Below are positions 24,602 through 31,917 of a DNA stretch of 37,079 bases, in pieces (position 1 is the stretch's first letter; each line of letters opens with the position of its first letter). The notes under the pieces are model-generated. The model did not search any database and had not been told where the DNA came from. It saw only the letters and a list, made by a program, of their open reading frames with translations. The position numbers and the translations under genes were made by a program. This DNA is from a bacterium (GTDB taxonomy: Bacteria > Verrucomicrobiota > Verrucomicrobiia > Limisphaerales > UBA11358), in assembly GCA_021780905.1 (NCBI GenBank), contig JAJXXW010000002.1:1-37079 (forward strand), written 5' to 3'.

Positions 24602-24859
24602 ATGGAAGCGAAGACAAAGACGATTGAACAATTCAAGACGCACGCCAAGGACACCGGTTCCGCCGACGTGCAAATCGCGCTGCTGACCCAGCGCATCAAC
24701 CATTTGACCGAGCATTTGCAGACCGCCAAGAAGGATCATAGTTCCCGCCGCGGCCTGTTGCTGATGGTCGGCCAGCGCCGCCGTCTGCTGGATTACCTGC
24801 AGACCACGGATTTGGGCCGTTATCAGGCCGTCACCAAGAAGCTCAAGCTGCGCAAGTAA
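24602..24859 (+). CDS. rpsO: 30S ribosomal protein S15
   Basis: This 85-residue protein has the S15 signature: [60 protein letters not shown]. The family is usually 88-89 residues, so it is slightly short but complete. S15 binds 16S rRNA early in assembly of the 30S platform. It precedes pnp, an order conserved in many bacteria, with a 204-base spacer that holds the pnp leader hairpin. Confidence 0.97.
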   Translation: MEAKTKTIEQFKTHAKDTGSADVQIALLTQRINHLTEHLQTAKKDHSSRRGLLLMVGQRRRLLDYLQTTDLGRYQAVTKKLKLRK

Positions 24860-24980
24860 GTTTAACAATTTACGGTTGGCGCGGCTTTTTTTCTTGCTTC
24901 AAGCCCGCCGGCCGTTTTTGGAATTTGGTTGTCCGCGCGAACGCCCCGATTCCACCACCAAACCCTCGCGTATAAAAAAT

Positions 24981-25048
24981 CCGCCTTCGGGAAATTTCAT
25001 TCAGCTCCGAAAACTTTTCGGGGTTCACTGAAGTTCCTCGGAAGGCGG
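24981..25048 (+). promoter_or_regulatory. Long hairpin in the pnp leader
   Basis: CCGCCTTC (24981-24988) pairs with GAAGGCGG (25041-25048), GGAA/TTCC continues the stem after a small bulge, and an inner hairpin CCGAAAA/TTTTCGG (25007-25013, 25015-25021) caps it. The structure ends 15 bases before the pnp ATG. In E. coli the pnp leader hairpin is cut by RNase III and lets PNPase repress itself; this element has the same position and shape. Confidence 0.7.
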
Positions 25049-25063
25049 TGAAAGAAAGCAGTT

Positions 25064-27202
25064 ATGTCAGAGAAAATCATCGCCGCCATCGGCGACAAGC
25101 AGATCATCATCGAATCCGGCAAATTGGCCAAGCAGGCCGACGGCGCCGTGACCGTCCAGATGGGCGAAACCATCGTCATCGTGGCCGCCGTGGCCGCGAC
25201 CAAGGCCAAAGACGGCCAGGACTTTTTCCCGCTCACCGTTGACTACCGCGAAAAAGCGGCGGCGGCCGGCAGATTCCCCGGCGGCTACTTCAAGCGCGAA
25301 GGCCGGCCGACGGAAAAGGAAATTCTCACCTGCCGGTTGACCGACCGTCCGATCCGTCCGCTCTTTCCGAAGGGCTGGTATAACGAAGTCCAGGTCCAGA
25401 CCGTGCTCCTCAGCGCGGACGGCGAAAACGATTCCGATATTTTGAGCATCGTCGGCGCCAGCGCGGCGCTGATGGTTTCCGACATTCCGTGGGCCGGTCC
25501 GCTCGGCGCGGCGCGCATCGGCCGCATCGGCGGCAAGTTTGTCGCGAACCCCACGCACGCCGAACAGGCCGAGAGCGATCTCGACCTCGTCTATGTCGGC
25601 AACGAAAAAGACATCGTCATGTATGAAGGCGCGGCCAAGGAAATTTCCGAAGCCGACTTCAATGCCGCGTTGAAATTCGCGCAGGAAGTCATCCAGCCGC
25701 AGATCGCCGCGCAGAAGGAACTCGCCGCGAAGGTCGGCAAGAAGAAGCGCGAAATCACGCTGAAGATCGTCCCTGACGAAATTCTCGCCGACGCGAAAGC
25801 CCTCGCCGGCGACCGTTTTGTGCCCGCGCTGCTCACGCCCGGCAAGCTCAACCGCGAAGCCGCGTGCAACGCCATCAAGAACGAAGTCGGGGAAAAGCTC
25901 GTCGCCAAATACGGCGCTGAGAAAGTCACGCCGTTTGTCATCAACGACGCCTTTTATTACATCCAGAAGGAAGCCGTCCGCAAATTGATCCTCGAAAGCG
26001 GCAAGCGCCTCGACGGTCGCAATTTTGAAACGGTTCGTCCGATCTCCAGTGAAGTGGGCATCCTCCCGCGTGCGCACGGCTCGGCCTTATTCGCGCGTGG
26101 CGAAACGCAGGCGGTCACGCTCGTCACGCTCGGCACCGGCGACGACACGCAGGAATTTGATTCCTACACCGGCGGTTCGAACGAGAAGAAGTTCATCCTG
26201 CACTACAACTTCCCGAATTTCTCCGTCGGCGAAACCGGCCGCATTAGCGGTCCCGGCCGCCGCGAAATCGGCCACGGCGCGCTTGCAGAACGCTCGATTG
26301 AATCCATGATTCCGTCGGAAAATTATCCCTACACCATCCGCGTCACCAGTGAGATCATGGAATCCAACGGTTCCACCTCGATGGCGTCCGTCTGCGGCGG
26401 CACGCTCGCGCTGCTGGATGCGGGTGTCCCGATGATTCGTCCGGTGGCCGGCATCAGCGTCGGCATCTGCACGGAATACAGCGGCAGCACCATTTCCAAA
26501 TACGAACTCCTCACCGACATCATCGGCTGGGAAGACGCGTATTGCGACATGGACTGCAAAATCGCCGGCACGGAAAAGGGCATCACCGGCTTCCAGCTCG
26601 ACTTGAAGCTGAAGGGTTTGCCGCACGACATCATGGCGATCGCCGTCGAAAAAGCGCGGGTCGCCCGCCTCGCGATTCTCGCCGAAATGGCCAAGACCAT
26701 CGCCGCGCCGCGCAAGGAAATCAGCAAATATGCGCCGCGCATTACCACGCTCAAGATCAACCCGGAGAAGATCGGCGCGATCATTGGACCCGGTGGCAAG
26801 AACATTAAACGCCTCGTCGAGGAATCCGGCTGCGAAATCGACATCGAGGACGATGGCACGGTCAACATCTTCTCCGTCTCGGCGGAGGGCATGAAGATTG
26901 CCGTGGACGCCATCACCGGTTGCACGGCGGAGGCTGAAATCGGCAAGATTTATCGCGGCAAAGTGGTGACTGTGAAAGAATTCGGCGCGTTCGTCGAATT
27001 CCTCCCGGGCAAGGACGGTCTCGTGCACATCAGCGAGCTGGCCAACTTCCGCGTGAAGAAGACCGAGGACATCGTGAAAGTCGGCGACGACATCACCGTG
27101 AAATGCCTCGGCGTGGATGAAAAAGGCCGCGTGAAACTCTCGCGCAAAGCGGCGATGGAAGACCGCGACAAAGAAGCGGCGGCCGAAGCGCCCCAGGCTT
27201 AA
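25064..27202 (+). CDS. pnp: Polyribonucleotide nucleotidyltransferase (PNPase)
   Basis: This 712-residue protein has the full domain set: first RNase PH domain ([40 protein letters not shown]), a helical linker, second RNase PH domain ([40 protein letters not shown]), KH domain ([20 protein letters not shown]) and S1 domain ([20 protein letters not shown]). It phosphorolyses RNA from the 3' end and is part of the RNA decay machinery. The Asp pair used for catalysis lies in the [13 protein letters not shown] region. It follows rpsO and ends in a strong terminator, so the pair forms an operon. Confidence 0.97.
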   Translation: MSEKIIAAIGDKQIIIESGKLAKQADGAVTVQMGETIVIVAAVAATKAKDGQDFFPLTVDYREKAAAAGRFPGGYFKREGRPTEKEILTCRLTDRPIRPLFPKGWYNEVQVQTVLLSADGENDSDILSIVGASAALMVSDIPWAGPLGAARIGRIGGKFVANPTHAEQAESDLDLVYVGNEKDIVMYEGAAKEISEADFNAALKFAQEVIQPQIAAQKELAAKVGKKKREITLKIVPDEILADAKALAGDRFVPALLTPGKLNREAACNAIKNEVGEKLVAKYGAEKVTPFVINDAFYYIQKEAVRKLILESGKRLDGRNFETVRPISSEVGILPRAHGSALFARGETQAVTLVTLGTGDDTQEFDSYTGGSNEKKFILHYNFPNFSVGETGRISGPGRREIGHGALAERSIESMIPSENYPYTIRVTSEIMESNGSTSMASVCGGTLALLDAGVPMIRPVAGISVGICTEYSGSTISKYELLTDIIGWEDAYCDMDCKIAGTEKGITGFQLDLKLKGLPHDIMAIAVEKARVARLAILAEMAKTIAAPRKEISKYAPRITTLKINPEKIGAIIGPGGKNIKRLVEESGCEIDIEDDGTVNIFSVSAEGMKIAVDAITGCTAEAEIGKIYRGKVVTVKEFGAFVEFLPGKDGLVHISELANFRVKKTEDIVKVGDDITVKCLGVDEKGRVKLSRKAAMEDRDKEAAAEAPQA

Positions 27203-27217
27203 TCATCCAACCAATTC

Positions 27218-27253
27218 AAAAGCGCGGAGGGCGAAAGCCGTCCGCGCTTTTTT
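27218..27253 (+). terminator. Intrinsic terminator after pnp
   Basis: An 11-bp perfect stem AAAAGCGCGGA (27218-27228) and TCCGCGCTTTT (27241-27251) has a 12-base loop and runs into T residues. It lies 15 bases after the pnp stop. Confidence 0.9.
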
Positions 27254-27495
27254 GTTTGCGGAAAATCGTCAGGTGTATTTGGCTGGCAAGCTCCCATTTG
27301 TTGATCCAGGTGCTATCCCGGATATTTCATAGTGGTATTTGATTTTGGGAAAAGGCGGTGCGGAGGCGGTCTCCGCCGGCTGGCTGGGGGAAAATGGGCA
27401 GCCCAACGACCGATGTGACGCCGGAAGGCTCGCCGCCGACCGTTTTTGGCGACACCTCCGGCAAGGGGACTTTGCTTTCCAGCAAAAAGCCGGCC
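27254..27495. other. Intergenic region, probably right end of an IS1380-like remnant
   Basis: Several short overlapping frames exist on both strands but give low-complexity or meaningless protein, so I call no gene. Read on the minus strand, this stretch follows the decayed IS1380-like transposase and ends with ACTATGAAATATCCGGGAT near 27310-27330, which may be the IS end. A matching terminal inverted repeat is not visible in the window. Confidence 0.3.
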
Positions 27496-27775
27496 TCAAC
27501 CGCTGGCGGGAGCCAGCGTTCTGCGTCGCTGCTGGCAGCGGCGGAACAAGGCTTGCAGCGGGTTAGGCGCGGCTCAACGGCACATCGACCCGGCGCACCC
27601 TCACGCGCACTTGGCCCGCCACTTTCAACAACTTGACCCGGACGCTGCCCGCCGTCGCCCGCGCCAGTTCCGTTCCGGCCAGCGCCGGCCCCAAGCGCTC
27701 TACCAGCACGGAGTTCTTCCCCAAACCCAGGCCGTAATAGACCACCGGGCTTTTCACCAATCCGTCTCGCGGTAG
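27496..27775 (-). pseudogene. IS1380-like transposase remnant with internal deletion and frameshift
   Basis: The frame reads VVYYGLGLGKNSVLVERLGP, which resembles the internal 'GLGKNxxL' segment of IS1380 transposases. It then joins directly to VRVKLLKVAGQVRVRVRRVD, which resembles their C-terminal 'LLKIGAxVxxSVRRV' segment. About 150 residues expected between the two are missing. After a stop at RA, a +1 frame continues NPLQALFRRCQQRRRTLAP, the expected last residues. It overlaps the final codons of the SDR gene, so the remnant starts right at that gene's stop. Confidence 0.45.
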
Positions 27776-29346
27776 TCCTTCAGGAATTTTCCCCATACGT
27801 GTTCGCCGGTGTTGAAGCCGGCGATGATCGGGTCCACGATGCGCGCCGCGCCATCCACAATATCCAGCGGCGGATGAAAGCGATGCTCCGCCACCTTGCG
27901 CTCGGCGATGTGCGCCGGGTCTTCGTCCGTCACCCAGCCGGTGTCCACGGCGTTCATGTGGATGCCGTCGGCGTGATAATCGGCGGCGGCGGTGCGCGTC
28001 ATCATGTTGAGCGCGGCCTTGGCCATGTTCGTGTGCGGATGCCGCGTGGTCTTGAACTTCCGGTAAAATTGTCCTTCGACGGCGGAGACGTTGACGATGT
28101 GCTTGTCGCGCTCCGGCGTGCGGAGCATGAGCGGCTTAAGCCGCGCGTTGAGGATGAACGGCGCGATGGCGTTGACGAGCTGCACTTCGAGCAGTTCCAC
28201 CGTGGGCACTTCGTGCATGAGAAAACGCCAGGAATTGCGGTCGCGCAAATCCACCTGCTGCAAATCCTGGTCTAACTGGCCTTGTGGAAACAACGCTTGT
28301 TGCGCGCCCAATTCTTCCGGCAACAGCGGCACCTGCGAGAGCGCGGCGGCGTGGGTGAGTCCGGCCAGTAGTGGGACAGGCATCTTGCCGGTCAAATTGT
28401 TTGGCTTTTCCTCTGAACTGGACCGGCTGGAAGCCTGTCCCGATACCGAACCGCCTTCCGGCAAAATGTGGTAGCCGCGCAGCCCTTCGTAAGCGCCAAG
28501 CAGTTTCGCCGCGTCCAGTGGCAAGTCGTGCAACGACCCGGTCTCGCGTTCCATCATGTGCGCGTAAAAATCCGGCGGCCGCCGCACGGTCTGACACGCG
28601 TTGTTCACGATGAAATCCAGCCGCTGATATTTTGTCATGACGTGTTTGCAAAACGCCTCCACGCTCGGCGTGTGCCGCAAATCGAGTCCGAAAATTTCCA
28701 GCCGATGCCCCCATTCCTTGAAATCCGGTTCGGCGGCGTAACGCATCGCCGAGTCACGCGGAAAACGTGTCGTCACAATGAGATGCGCGCCGCAACGGAG
28801 CAGCTTGATGCCGGCCTGATAGCCAATCTTCACGCGACCGCCGGTGAGCAACGCGACGCGCCCACGCAGGTCGGCAAGTTCGCTGCGCTTGCGGAAATTT
28901 AGTTCCGCGCACGCCGGACAGAGCTGGTCGTAGAAATGATGGATCTGCGAGTAATCCTGTTTGCAGACGTAACAATTCTGGGGCTCGACGACTTCACGGA
29001 AATCGGGATCATTCACCGTTTCCTCCTGCTTGAAGTTGGGCGGCGGAAACACATTCGGCGTGGTGAAAACTTTTTCGCGGCGCAGCTTGCGGATGCCGGT
29101 GGCGTGGAGTCTGGACTGGTCGCGCGTGATTTTCTCCGCCTTGCGCTGCTTGACCTTCGCCTTCACGAGCCGGCGGCGTTCGGCGACGTTGGGACAATAA
29201 ATTTCCCCCGCCGCTTTCAGCAGGCGCGTGCGCTCCGCCTCGGTCAAGGCGCCGAGCAGCGCGCGGTTGGCCGAAGCCTGCTCCAAAATCGCGGCGGCGG
29301 CCTTTAGGGCCTCGACGGAGTGATGCGGGTTGGAATGCGCGGACAT
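27754..29346 (-). CDS. SDR-family oxidoreductase with N-terminal zinc ribbon
   Basis: From ATG at 29346 the protein is 530 residues. An N-terminal helical region of about 120 residues precedes a zinc-ribbon-like segment (CYVC...CPAC). A Rossmann fold follows with the glycine motif [16 protein letters not shown] and the NNAC motif ([15 protein letters not shown]). The active-site region is [20 protein letters not shown] then [16 protein letters not shown]: the usual YxxxK appears as TNMAK, so the catalytic Tyr is not in its normal place. Large SDRs of this layout occur in bacteria and eukaryotes, and their substrate is not known. Residues ~302-325 come from an embedded palindromic repeat. The upstream TTG start adds ten residues and is less likely. 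Confidence 0.82.
   Translation of the reverse strand: MSAHSNPHHSVEALKAAAAILEQASANRALLGALTEAERTRLLKAAGEIYCPNVAERRRLVKAKVKQRKAEKITRDQSRLHATGIRKLRREKVFTTPNVFPPPNFKQEETVNDPDFREVVEPQNCYVCKQDYSQIHHFYDQLCPACAELNFRKRSELADLRGRVALLTGGRVKIGYQAGIKLLRCGAHLIVTTRFPRDSAMRYAAEPDFKEWGHRLEIFGLDLRHTPSVEAFCKHVMTKYQRLDFIVNNACQTVRRPPDFYAHMMERETGSLHDLPLDAAKLLGAYEGLRGYHILPEGGSVSGQASSRSSSEEKPNNLTGKMPVPLLAGLTHAAALSQVPLLPEELGAQQALFPQGQLDQDLQQVDLRDRNSWRFLMHEVPTVELLEVQLVNAIAPFILNARLKPLMLRTPERDKHIVNVSAVEGQFYRKFKTTRHPHTNMAKAALNMMTRTAAADYHADGIHMNAVDTGWVTDEDPAHIAERKVAEHRFHPPLDIVDGAARIVDPIIAGFNTGEHVWGKFLKDYRETDW
28373..28441. repeat. 69-bp palindromic repeat embedded in frame within the SDR gene
   Basis: Perfect arms GGGACAGGC (28373-28381) and GCCTGTCCC (28433-28441) and inner arms CCGGTC/GACCGG (28388-28393, 28421-28426) define a hairpin of 69 bp, exactly 23 codons. 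On the coding strand it is read as [20 protein letters not shown] plus PVP. The GGGACAGGC..GCAAGATGCC form is a recurrent intergenic repeat type in verrucomicrobial-like genomes (from memory, not searched). Confidence 0.85.
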
Positions 29347-29393
29347 TTTTCTGGCCGCGCAGCATAGCAGTGGCAACCGCGGCGGGCGAATGA

Positions 29394-29624
29394 AAATTCG
29401 GCCCTAACAATGTCGGTCTTAGCACCGGAGACGCCACGGTGAACCATGACGCGCCGATTCTCTGCTGCACGGCGGAGATTCTGGCCAACATCGCCTTGCG
29501 CGAAGGGGCGCAGGCCAAAGTGCAGGATGTGGTCATGGACGAATTTTATTACTACGCCGACTGTGAACGCGGCGTGGCGTGGCATATTCCGCTGCTGACT
29601 TTGCCGCAGAAGCGATCGGTGTGA
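29394..29624 (+). pseudogene. Internal fragment of a superfamily II (Ski2/Dob10-like) helicase
   Basis: The frame [20 protein letters not shown], then [20 protein letters not shown] and [20 protein letters not shown] plus [11 protein letters not shown] closely resembles the region from motif Ia through motif II of DUF3516-type RNA helicases. There the consensus is [20 protein letters not shown]...VVMDEFHxYAD. A stop (TGA) precedes KFGPNN and another follows QKRSV, so neither end is native. It is about 77 codons from a gene normally over 800. Both edges coincide with changes of context (SDR start, integrase fragment), pointing to recombination breakpoints. Confidence 0.75.
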
Positions 29625-29667
29625 CAGTGCGGCAGCGGGTAGCACACAACGCCATATTGTGCGTCAT

Positions 29668-29913
29668 TTACTTCCAGCACAGGGTCTCGGGGTTGCGGTG
29701 TTCTTTGCGCAGAAAAACAGCCAAACGCTGTTTTGCCACTGTCAGCTTGTCGGTTTTGAGGCATTTCACCTTAACCTTGCCTTTGATGCGGGGGCGGGCG
29801 TAATATATCCCTGTCGGGGCGTAGTAGTATAAATTCGCCACTGACGACTTTTGAAATGTCGGTTTTTCAAGTTTTATATCGTTTGTAATCGTTCGCATGA
29901 ATACAGGCCACAA
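29668..29913 (-). pseudogene. Tyrosine integrase, N-terminal fragment
   Basis: Starting at ATG 29898 (or an upstream start at 29913) the frame reads MRTITNDIKLEKPTFQKSSV, then GIYYARPRIKGKVKVKCLKT and DKLTVAKQRLAVFLRKEHRN before stopping after about 76 residues. The YYARxRIKGKxxxxxLKTD..VAKxRLAxFL pattern is the arm-binding N-terminus of verrucomicrobial tyrosine recombinases. The core-binding and catalytic domains are missing, and the break near 29665 meets the helicase fragment. It reads away from the half tRNA that lies 53 bases behind its start. Confidence 0.7.
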
Positions 29914-29921
29914 AATTCAAT

Positions 29922-29951
29922 AATGCTTTTTAAAAAACACATAAAAGCATT
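29922..29951. repeat. Hairpin between integrase fragment and half tRNA
   Basis: Perfect 9-bp arms AATGCTTTT (29922-29930) and AAAAGCATT (29943-29951) are separated by 12 AT-rich bases. It may be an integrase or excisionase binding site, or a terminator facing the tRNA. Confidence 0.55.
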
Positions 29952-29966
29952 GCAAAATCAGCGTTT

Positions 29967-30005
29967 GGAAGGGTGGCAGAGTGGTCTAACGCATCTGACT
30001 CGAAA
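29967..30005 (+). tRNA. tRNA-Ser(CGA) 5' half only, ending in the anticodon loop
   Basis: The 39 bases contain a 7-base acceptor strand GGAAGGG, TG, the D arm GCAGAGTGGTCTAACGC, an A, the 5' anticodon stem TCTGA and the loop CTCGAAA. This matches the first half of bacterial tRNA-Ser with a CGA anticodon. The next bases (TTGTAAAACTC) do not give the 3' anticodon stem (TCAGA expected), and no variable arm or T arm follows. It is therefore an att-type half tRNA, not a functional gene. Confidence 0.72.
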
Positions 30006-30177
30006 TTGTAAAACTCACTTTTAGCTATGTTTAGCTTCGGGATGCAAACGTTTATTAGCTCAATGGCCACAATGGTTTTATTCGTTTCTACTTTTGCTAT
30101 GCTTGGTCGTGTTTGGCTGCAAAAAGTGCATATAGTATAGAACAGCAGTATAGAATAATTCGGCTCTGCAATCCAAC

Positions 30178-30396
30178 TTGAAGACAAGAGAACTAAATCC
30201 TGCTGCTCAAACCGAAGATTGGGAAGGCAACAACATCGCCTTTGCATGTCCCGAACCCGGCTGCGGAAAGGTCTTCATCGTCAGTGAACAAATTCACGGC
30301 GGCGAACGAAAATGTCCCGCCTGCGGCAAGTCAAAAGGCATGGTAAAAGGCGGCAAGAAAAGCGGCGGCACCGCATCAATCATTTGGCCGTTGTAA
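30178..30396 (+). CDS. Small zinc-ribbon protein
   Basis: This 72-residue protein from a TTG start has two Cys pairs: ACPEPGCGKVF (CxxxxC) and KCPACGKSKG (CxxC), spaced as a zinc ribbon, followed by a Lys/Gly-rich stretch. A -10-like TATAGAAT lies about 30 bases upstream in an AT-rich region. It is the first gene to the right of the half tRNA and lies on the plus strand, convergent with the three-gene minus-strand operon. Function is unknown; small zinc ribbons of this type are common accessory genes of mobile elements. Confidence 0.55.
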   Translation: MKTRELNPAAQTEDWEGNNIAFACPEPGCGKVFIVSEQIHGGERKCPACGKSKGMVKGGKKSGGTASIIWPL

Positions 30397-30408
30397 ATGC
30401 CGTGTGGA

Positions 30409-30993
30409 TCAAATCCTCACGCCGCGACTGTGATTTTGCTGGTGGCCATGAGTGAGTGAATGCTTTTGGGAGACGGCTTGGGTCGCGCATTTATGGATGA
30501 ATGCGTCGGCCACACGGCTCAAGTCGTGGCCGGGAAATTTCTCCGATAAAAATTCCTGCACCTGTGCGCTTACGTCCTCCGTCCACACCTGCAACGTCTG
30601 CCGCAGCCCTTGTGTAAACGCTTTCAAAACCTCCGTCGCGTTCCAGCCCCGGTTCAAAATCTCATTCGCGCCGCGCGTCGGGAAATGCTCCACCACCGCA
30701 TATTCCGCCCCGTAGGAGATTGGCCGGTGGCAGAGATGGACGTTTTTCATGAGATCGGCGTTCTTGTGCCATTGCCTGCCGTCGTCGGCTTGAATGACAT
30801 TCTCTTTGGGTGTCGGTTTGGCGGCGGCCCGGTTCGCCGCCAGTGCGATTTTGTCGGCGTCCCGCTCCAGACACTCAATCGTTTCACGGCTGGCCGGGAA
30901 TTGCTTCAGATGTTCGGCAAACTGCCGGGCGGCCTCGGCGTAGGACTTGTCCTCCAGTTCGGTCGGGCGGCGATGTTCAAATGGATTGGTCAT
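30409..30993 (-). CDS. Hypothetical protein, 194 residues
   Basis: The protein begins MTNPFEHRRPTELEDKSYAE and contains a helical N-terminal third, a segment DGRQWHKNADLMKNVHLCHR, a helical second half (EVLKAFTQGLRQTLQVWTED) and a His-rich tail (HSLTHGHQQNHSRG). It starts seven bases after the stop of the excisionase-like gene and is read in the same direction, so it belongs to the regulator operon. I recognise no family. In this context, an element-specific replication, excision or exclusion protein is possible, but that is only inference from position. Confidence 0.65.
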   Translation of the reverse strand: MTNPFEHRRPTELEDKSYAEAARQFAEHLKQFPASRETIECLERDADKIALAANRAAAKPTPKENVIQADDGRQWHKNADLMKNVHLCHRPISYGAEYAVVEHFPTRGANEILNRGWNATEVLKAFTQGLRQTLQVWTEDVSAQVQEFLSEKFPGHDLSRVADAFIHKCATQAVSQKHSLTHGHQQNHSRGVRI

Positions 30994-31000
30994 AAATGCT

Positions 31001-31213
31001 TCATTCGGTTGTCAGCAGTTTCAACAATTCGGTGCGCGGGACGAGCAGCTTGCCGCGCAGGGCGCGGCAGGGTTTGAGTTTGCCGCGCTGGATGAGCCGG
31101 TAAACGCTGAAATAATTCACGCCAAGCATGTCGGCGGCTTCTTGAATCGAATACGCCAGCCGTTCGGGTGGCGGTGGATTGGGTTGTTCTTCGGTTTTTG
31201 GGATGGTTTCCAT
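31001..31213 (-). CDS. Excisionase-like helix-turn-helix protein
   Basis: This 70-residue protein contains LAYSIQEAADMLGVNYFSVY followed by RLIQRGKLKPCRALRGKLLV and PRTELLKLL, a MerR-type winged helix of the HTH_17/excisionase family. Such proteins act as Xis or as directionality factors for tyrosine integrases, and some activate element genes. It is the middle gene of a three-gene operon with the XRE regulator (15-base gap) and the 194-residue protein. With the nearby half tRNA and integrase fragment it fits an excision control module. Confidence 0.8.
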   Translation of the reverse strand: METIPKTEEQPNPPPPERLAYSIQEAADMLGVNYFSVYRLIQRGKLKPCRALRGKLLVPRTELLKLLTTE

Positions 31214-31228
31214 GCGGTTCTCCTTTGG

Positions 31229-31531
31229 TCAAGATTCAGACGCGAAGCCGTGCAGCTCGTGGGGAATGTATTTGTGGACGGTTTCATCCATCGGGCGTTG
31301 CCAATCAATTTCAGGATACAAGTGGACGGGTTGAACATGCAGGGCGGCGGCAATGAACAACAGGTCGTATTCGGCGACGCCCATTGAGCCGCCTTCAATC
31401 TTGGAAACGGTGCTGCGGGTGGCGTTATGCCAGCCGGCGAGCTGCAATTTGACGGCAAATATCTCCTGCGACCAGCCGTTGCGCTGGCGCAGTTTGACAA
31501 CTTGCTGTCGAATCAAGTTCAGCTTCTTCAT
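31229..31531 (-). CDS. XRE-family transcriptional regulator
   Basis: This 100-residue protein has a Cro/CI-type helix-turn-helix: LRQRNGWSQEIFAVKLQLAG, then NATRSTVSKIEGGSMGVAEY and DLLFIAAALHVQPVHLYPEI. The C-terminus is a short variable tail. It is the first gene of the minus-strand regulator operon, and a perfect palindrome CATTTTG/CAAAATG (31575-31591) lies 44 bases upstream of its start. Autorepression and control of excision or transfer genes is the likely role. Confidence 0.82.
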   Translation of the reverse strand: MKKLNLIRQQVVKLRQRNGWSQEIFAVKLQLAGWHNATRSTVSKIEGGSMGVAEYDLLFIAAALHVQPVHLYPEIDWQRPMDETVHKYIPHELHGFASES

Positions 31532-31574
31532 GGCAACCGAGTCAGAATCTCATGCAATTCGTTCTGCGTTGTTT

Positions 31575-31591
31575 CATTTTGAAACAAAATG
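31575..31591. promoter_or_regulatory. Palindromic operator candidate of the XRE gene
   Basis: CATTTTG, AAA, CAAAATG forms a perfect 17-bp palindrome 44 bases upstream of the XRE start. Position and symmetry suit binding by a dimeric Cro/CI-type repressor. Confidence 0.55.
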
Positions 31592-31611
31592 CAGTCTTTG
31601 TTTTTACGGCA

Positions 31612-31650
31612 AACCTGCCGGGCAGGTTGCGACGAAATCGCCAAAACTTT
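31612..31650. repeat. Inverted repeat and degenerate 28-bp motif copy (C)
   Basis: AACCTGCC (31612-31619) and GGCAGGTT (31621-31628) form a near-perfect palindrome. CAGGTTGCGA beginning at 31623 is a half-site match to the motif seen at 31890 and 33506; its right half is degenerate. Confidence 0.4.
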
Positions 31651-31778
31651 TCCGCTGGCGTTTGCAACGGTTTTCATTTCGTCTGTTCTATCGCAAATTT
31701 TTCGTCAACCAGTGCGGAAATCACACAGCTTTCTGGCCACGACTTTTCACCGTCACGTTTATAGCAAACTCAAGGGAT

Positions 31779-31806
31779 GAAGTTGTGCAATGGGCTGCAC
31801 AAGATT
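31779..31806. repeat. Degenerate 28-bp inverted repeat motif copy (D)
   Basis: GAAGTTGTGCA...TGCACAAGAT contains perfect arms TTGTGCA (31783-31789) and TGCACAA (31796-31802). It shares GTTGTG near the left edge and CACAA near the right edge with the copy at 33506. Confidence 0.45.
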
Positions 31807-31810
31807 GTTT

Positions 31811-31834
31811 GGCTGGCAGACCAGTCAGCCAGCC
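31811..31834. repeat. Hairpin in the control region
   Basis: GGCTGGC (31811-31817) and GCCAGCC (31828-31834) form a 7-bp stem with a 10-base loop. It follows directly after motif copy D. Confidence 0.5.
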
Positions 31835-31889
31835 GTTCAAGTTGGGCTTCGCTACATTCATGCTTCCGATTTTGCGCAAATTGGTTGGG

Positions 31890-31917
31890 CAGGTTGTAAT
31901 GATTTCATTACAGCTTG
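31890..31917. repeat. 28-bp inverted repeat motif copy (B)
   Basis: CAGGTTGTAATGA / TCATTACAGCTTG: the inner 18 bases (31893-31910) are a perfect palindrome. The outer bases match the copy at 33506 (CAGGTTGT left edge). Confidence 0.6.

Noticed and set aside
25067..27028. Minus-strand frames of more than 300 residues over pnp
   Set aside because: They are shadows of PNPase, which is identified with certainty.
27339..27775. Overlapping plus-strand frames after pnp
   Set aside because: They have no family pattern and lie over the IS1380-like remnant read on the other strand.
29967..30060. A complete tRNA-Ser gene
   Set aside because: The sequence after the anticodon loop does not pair with the 5' anticodon stem and has no variable arm or TTCGA loop.
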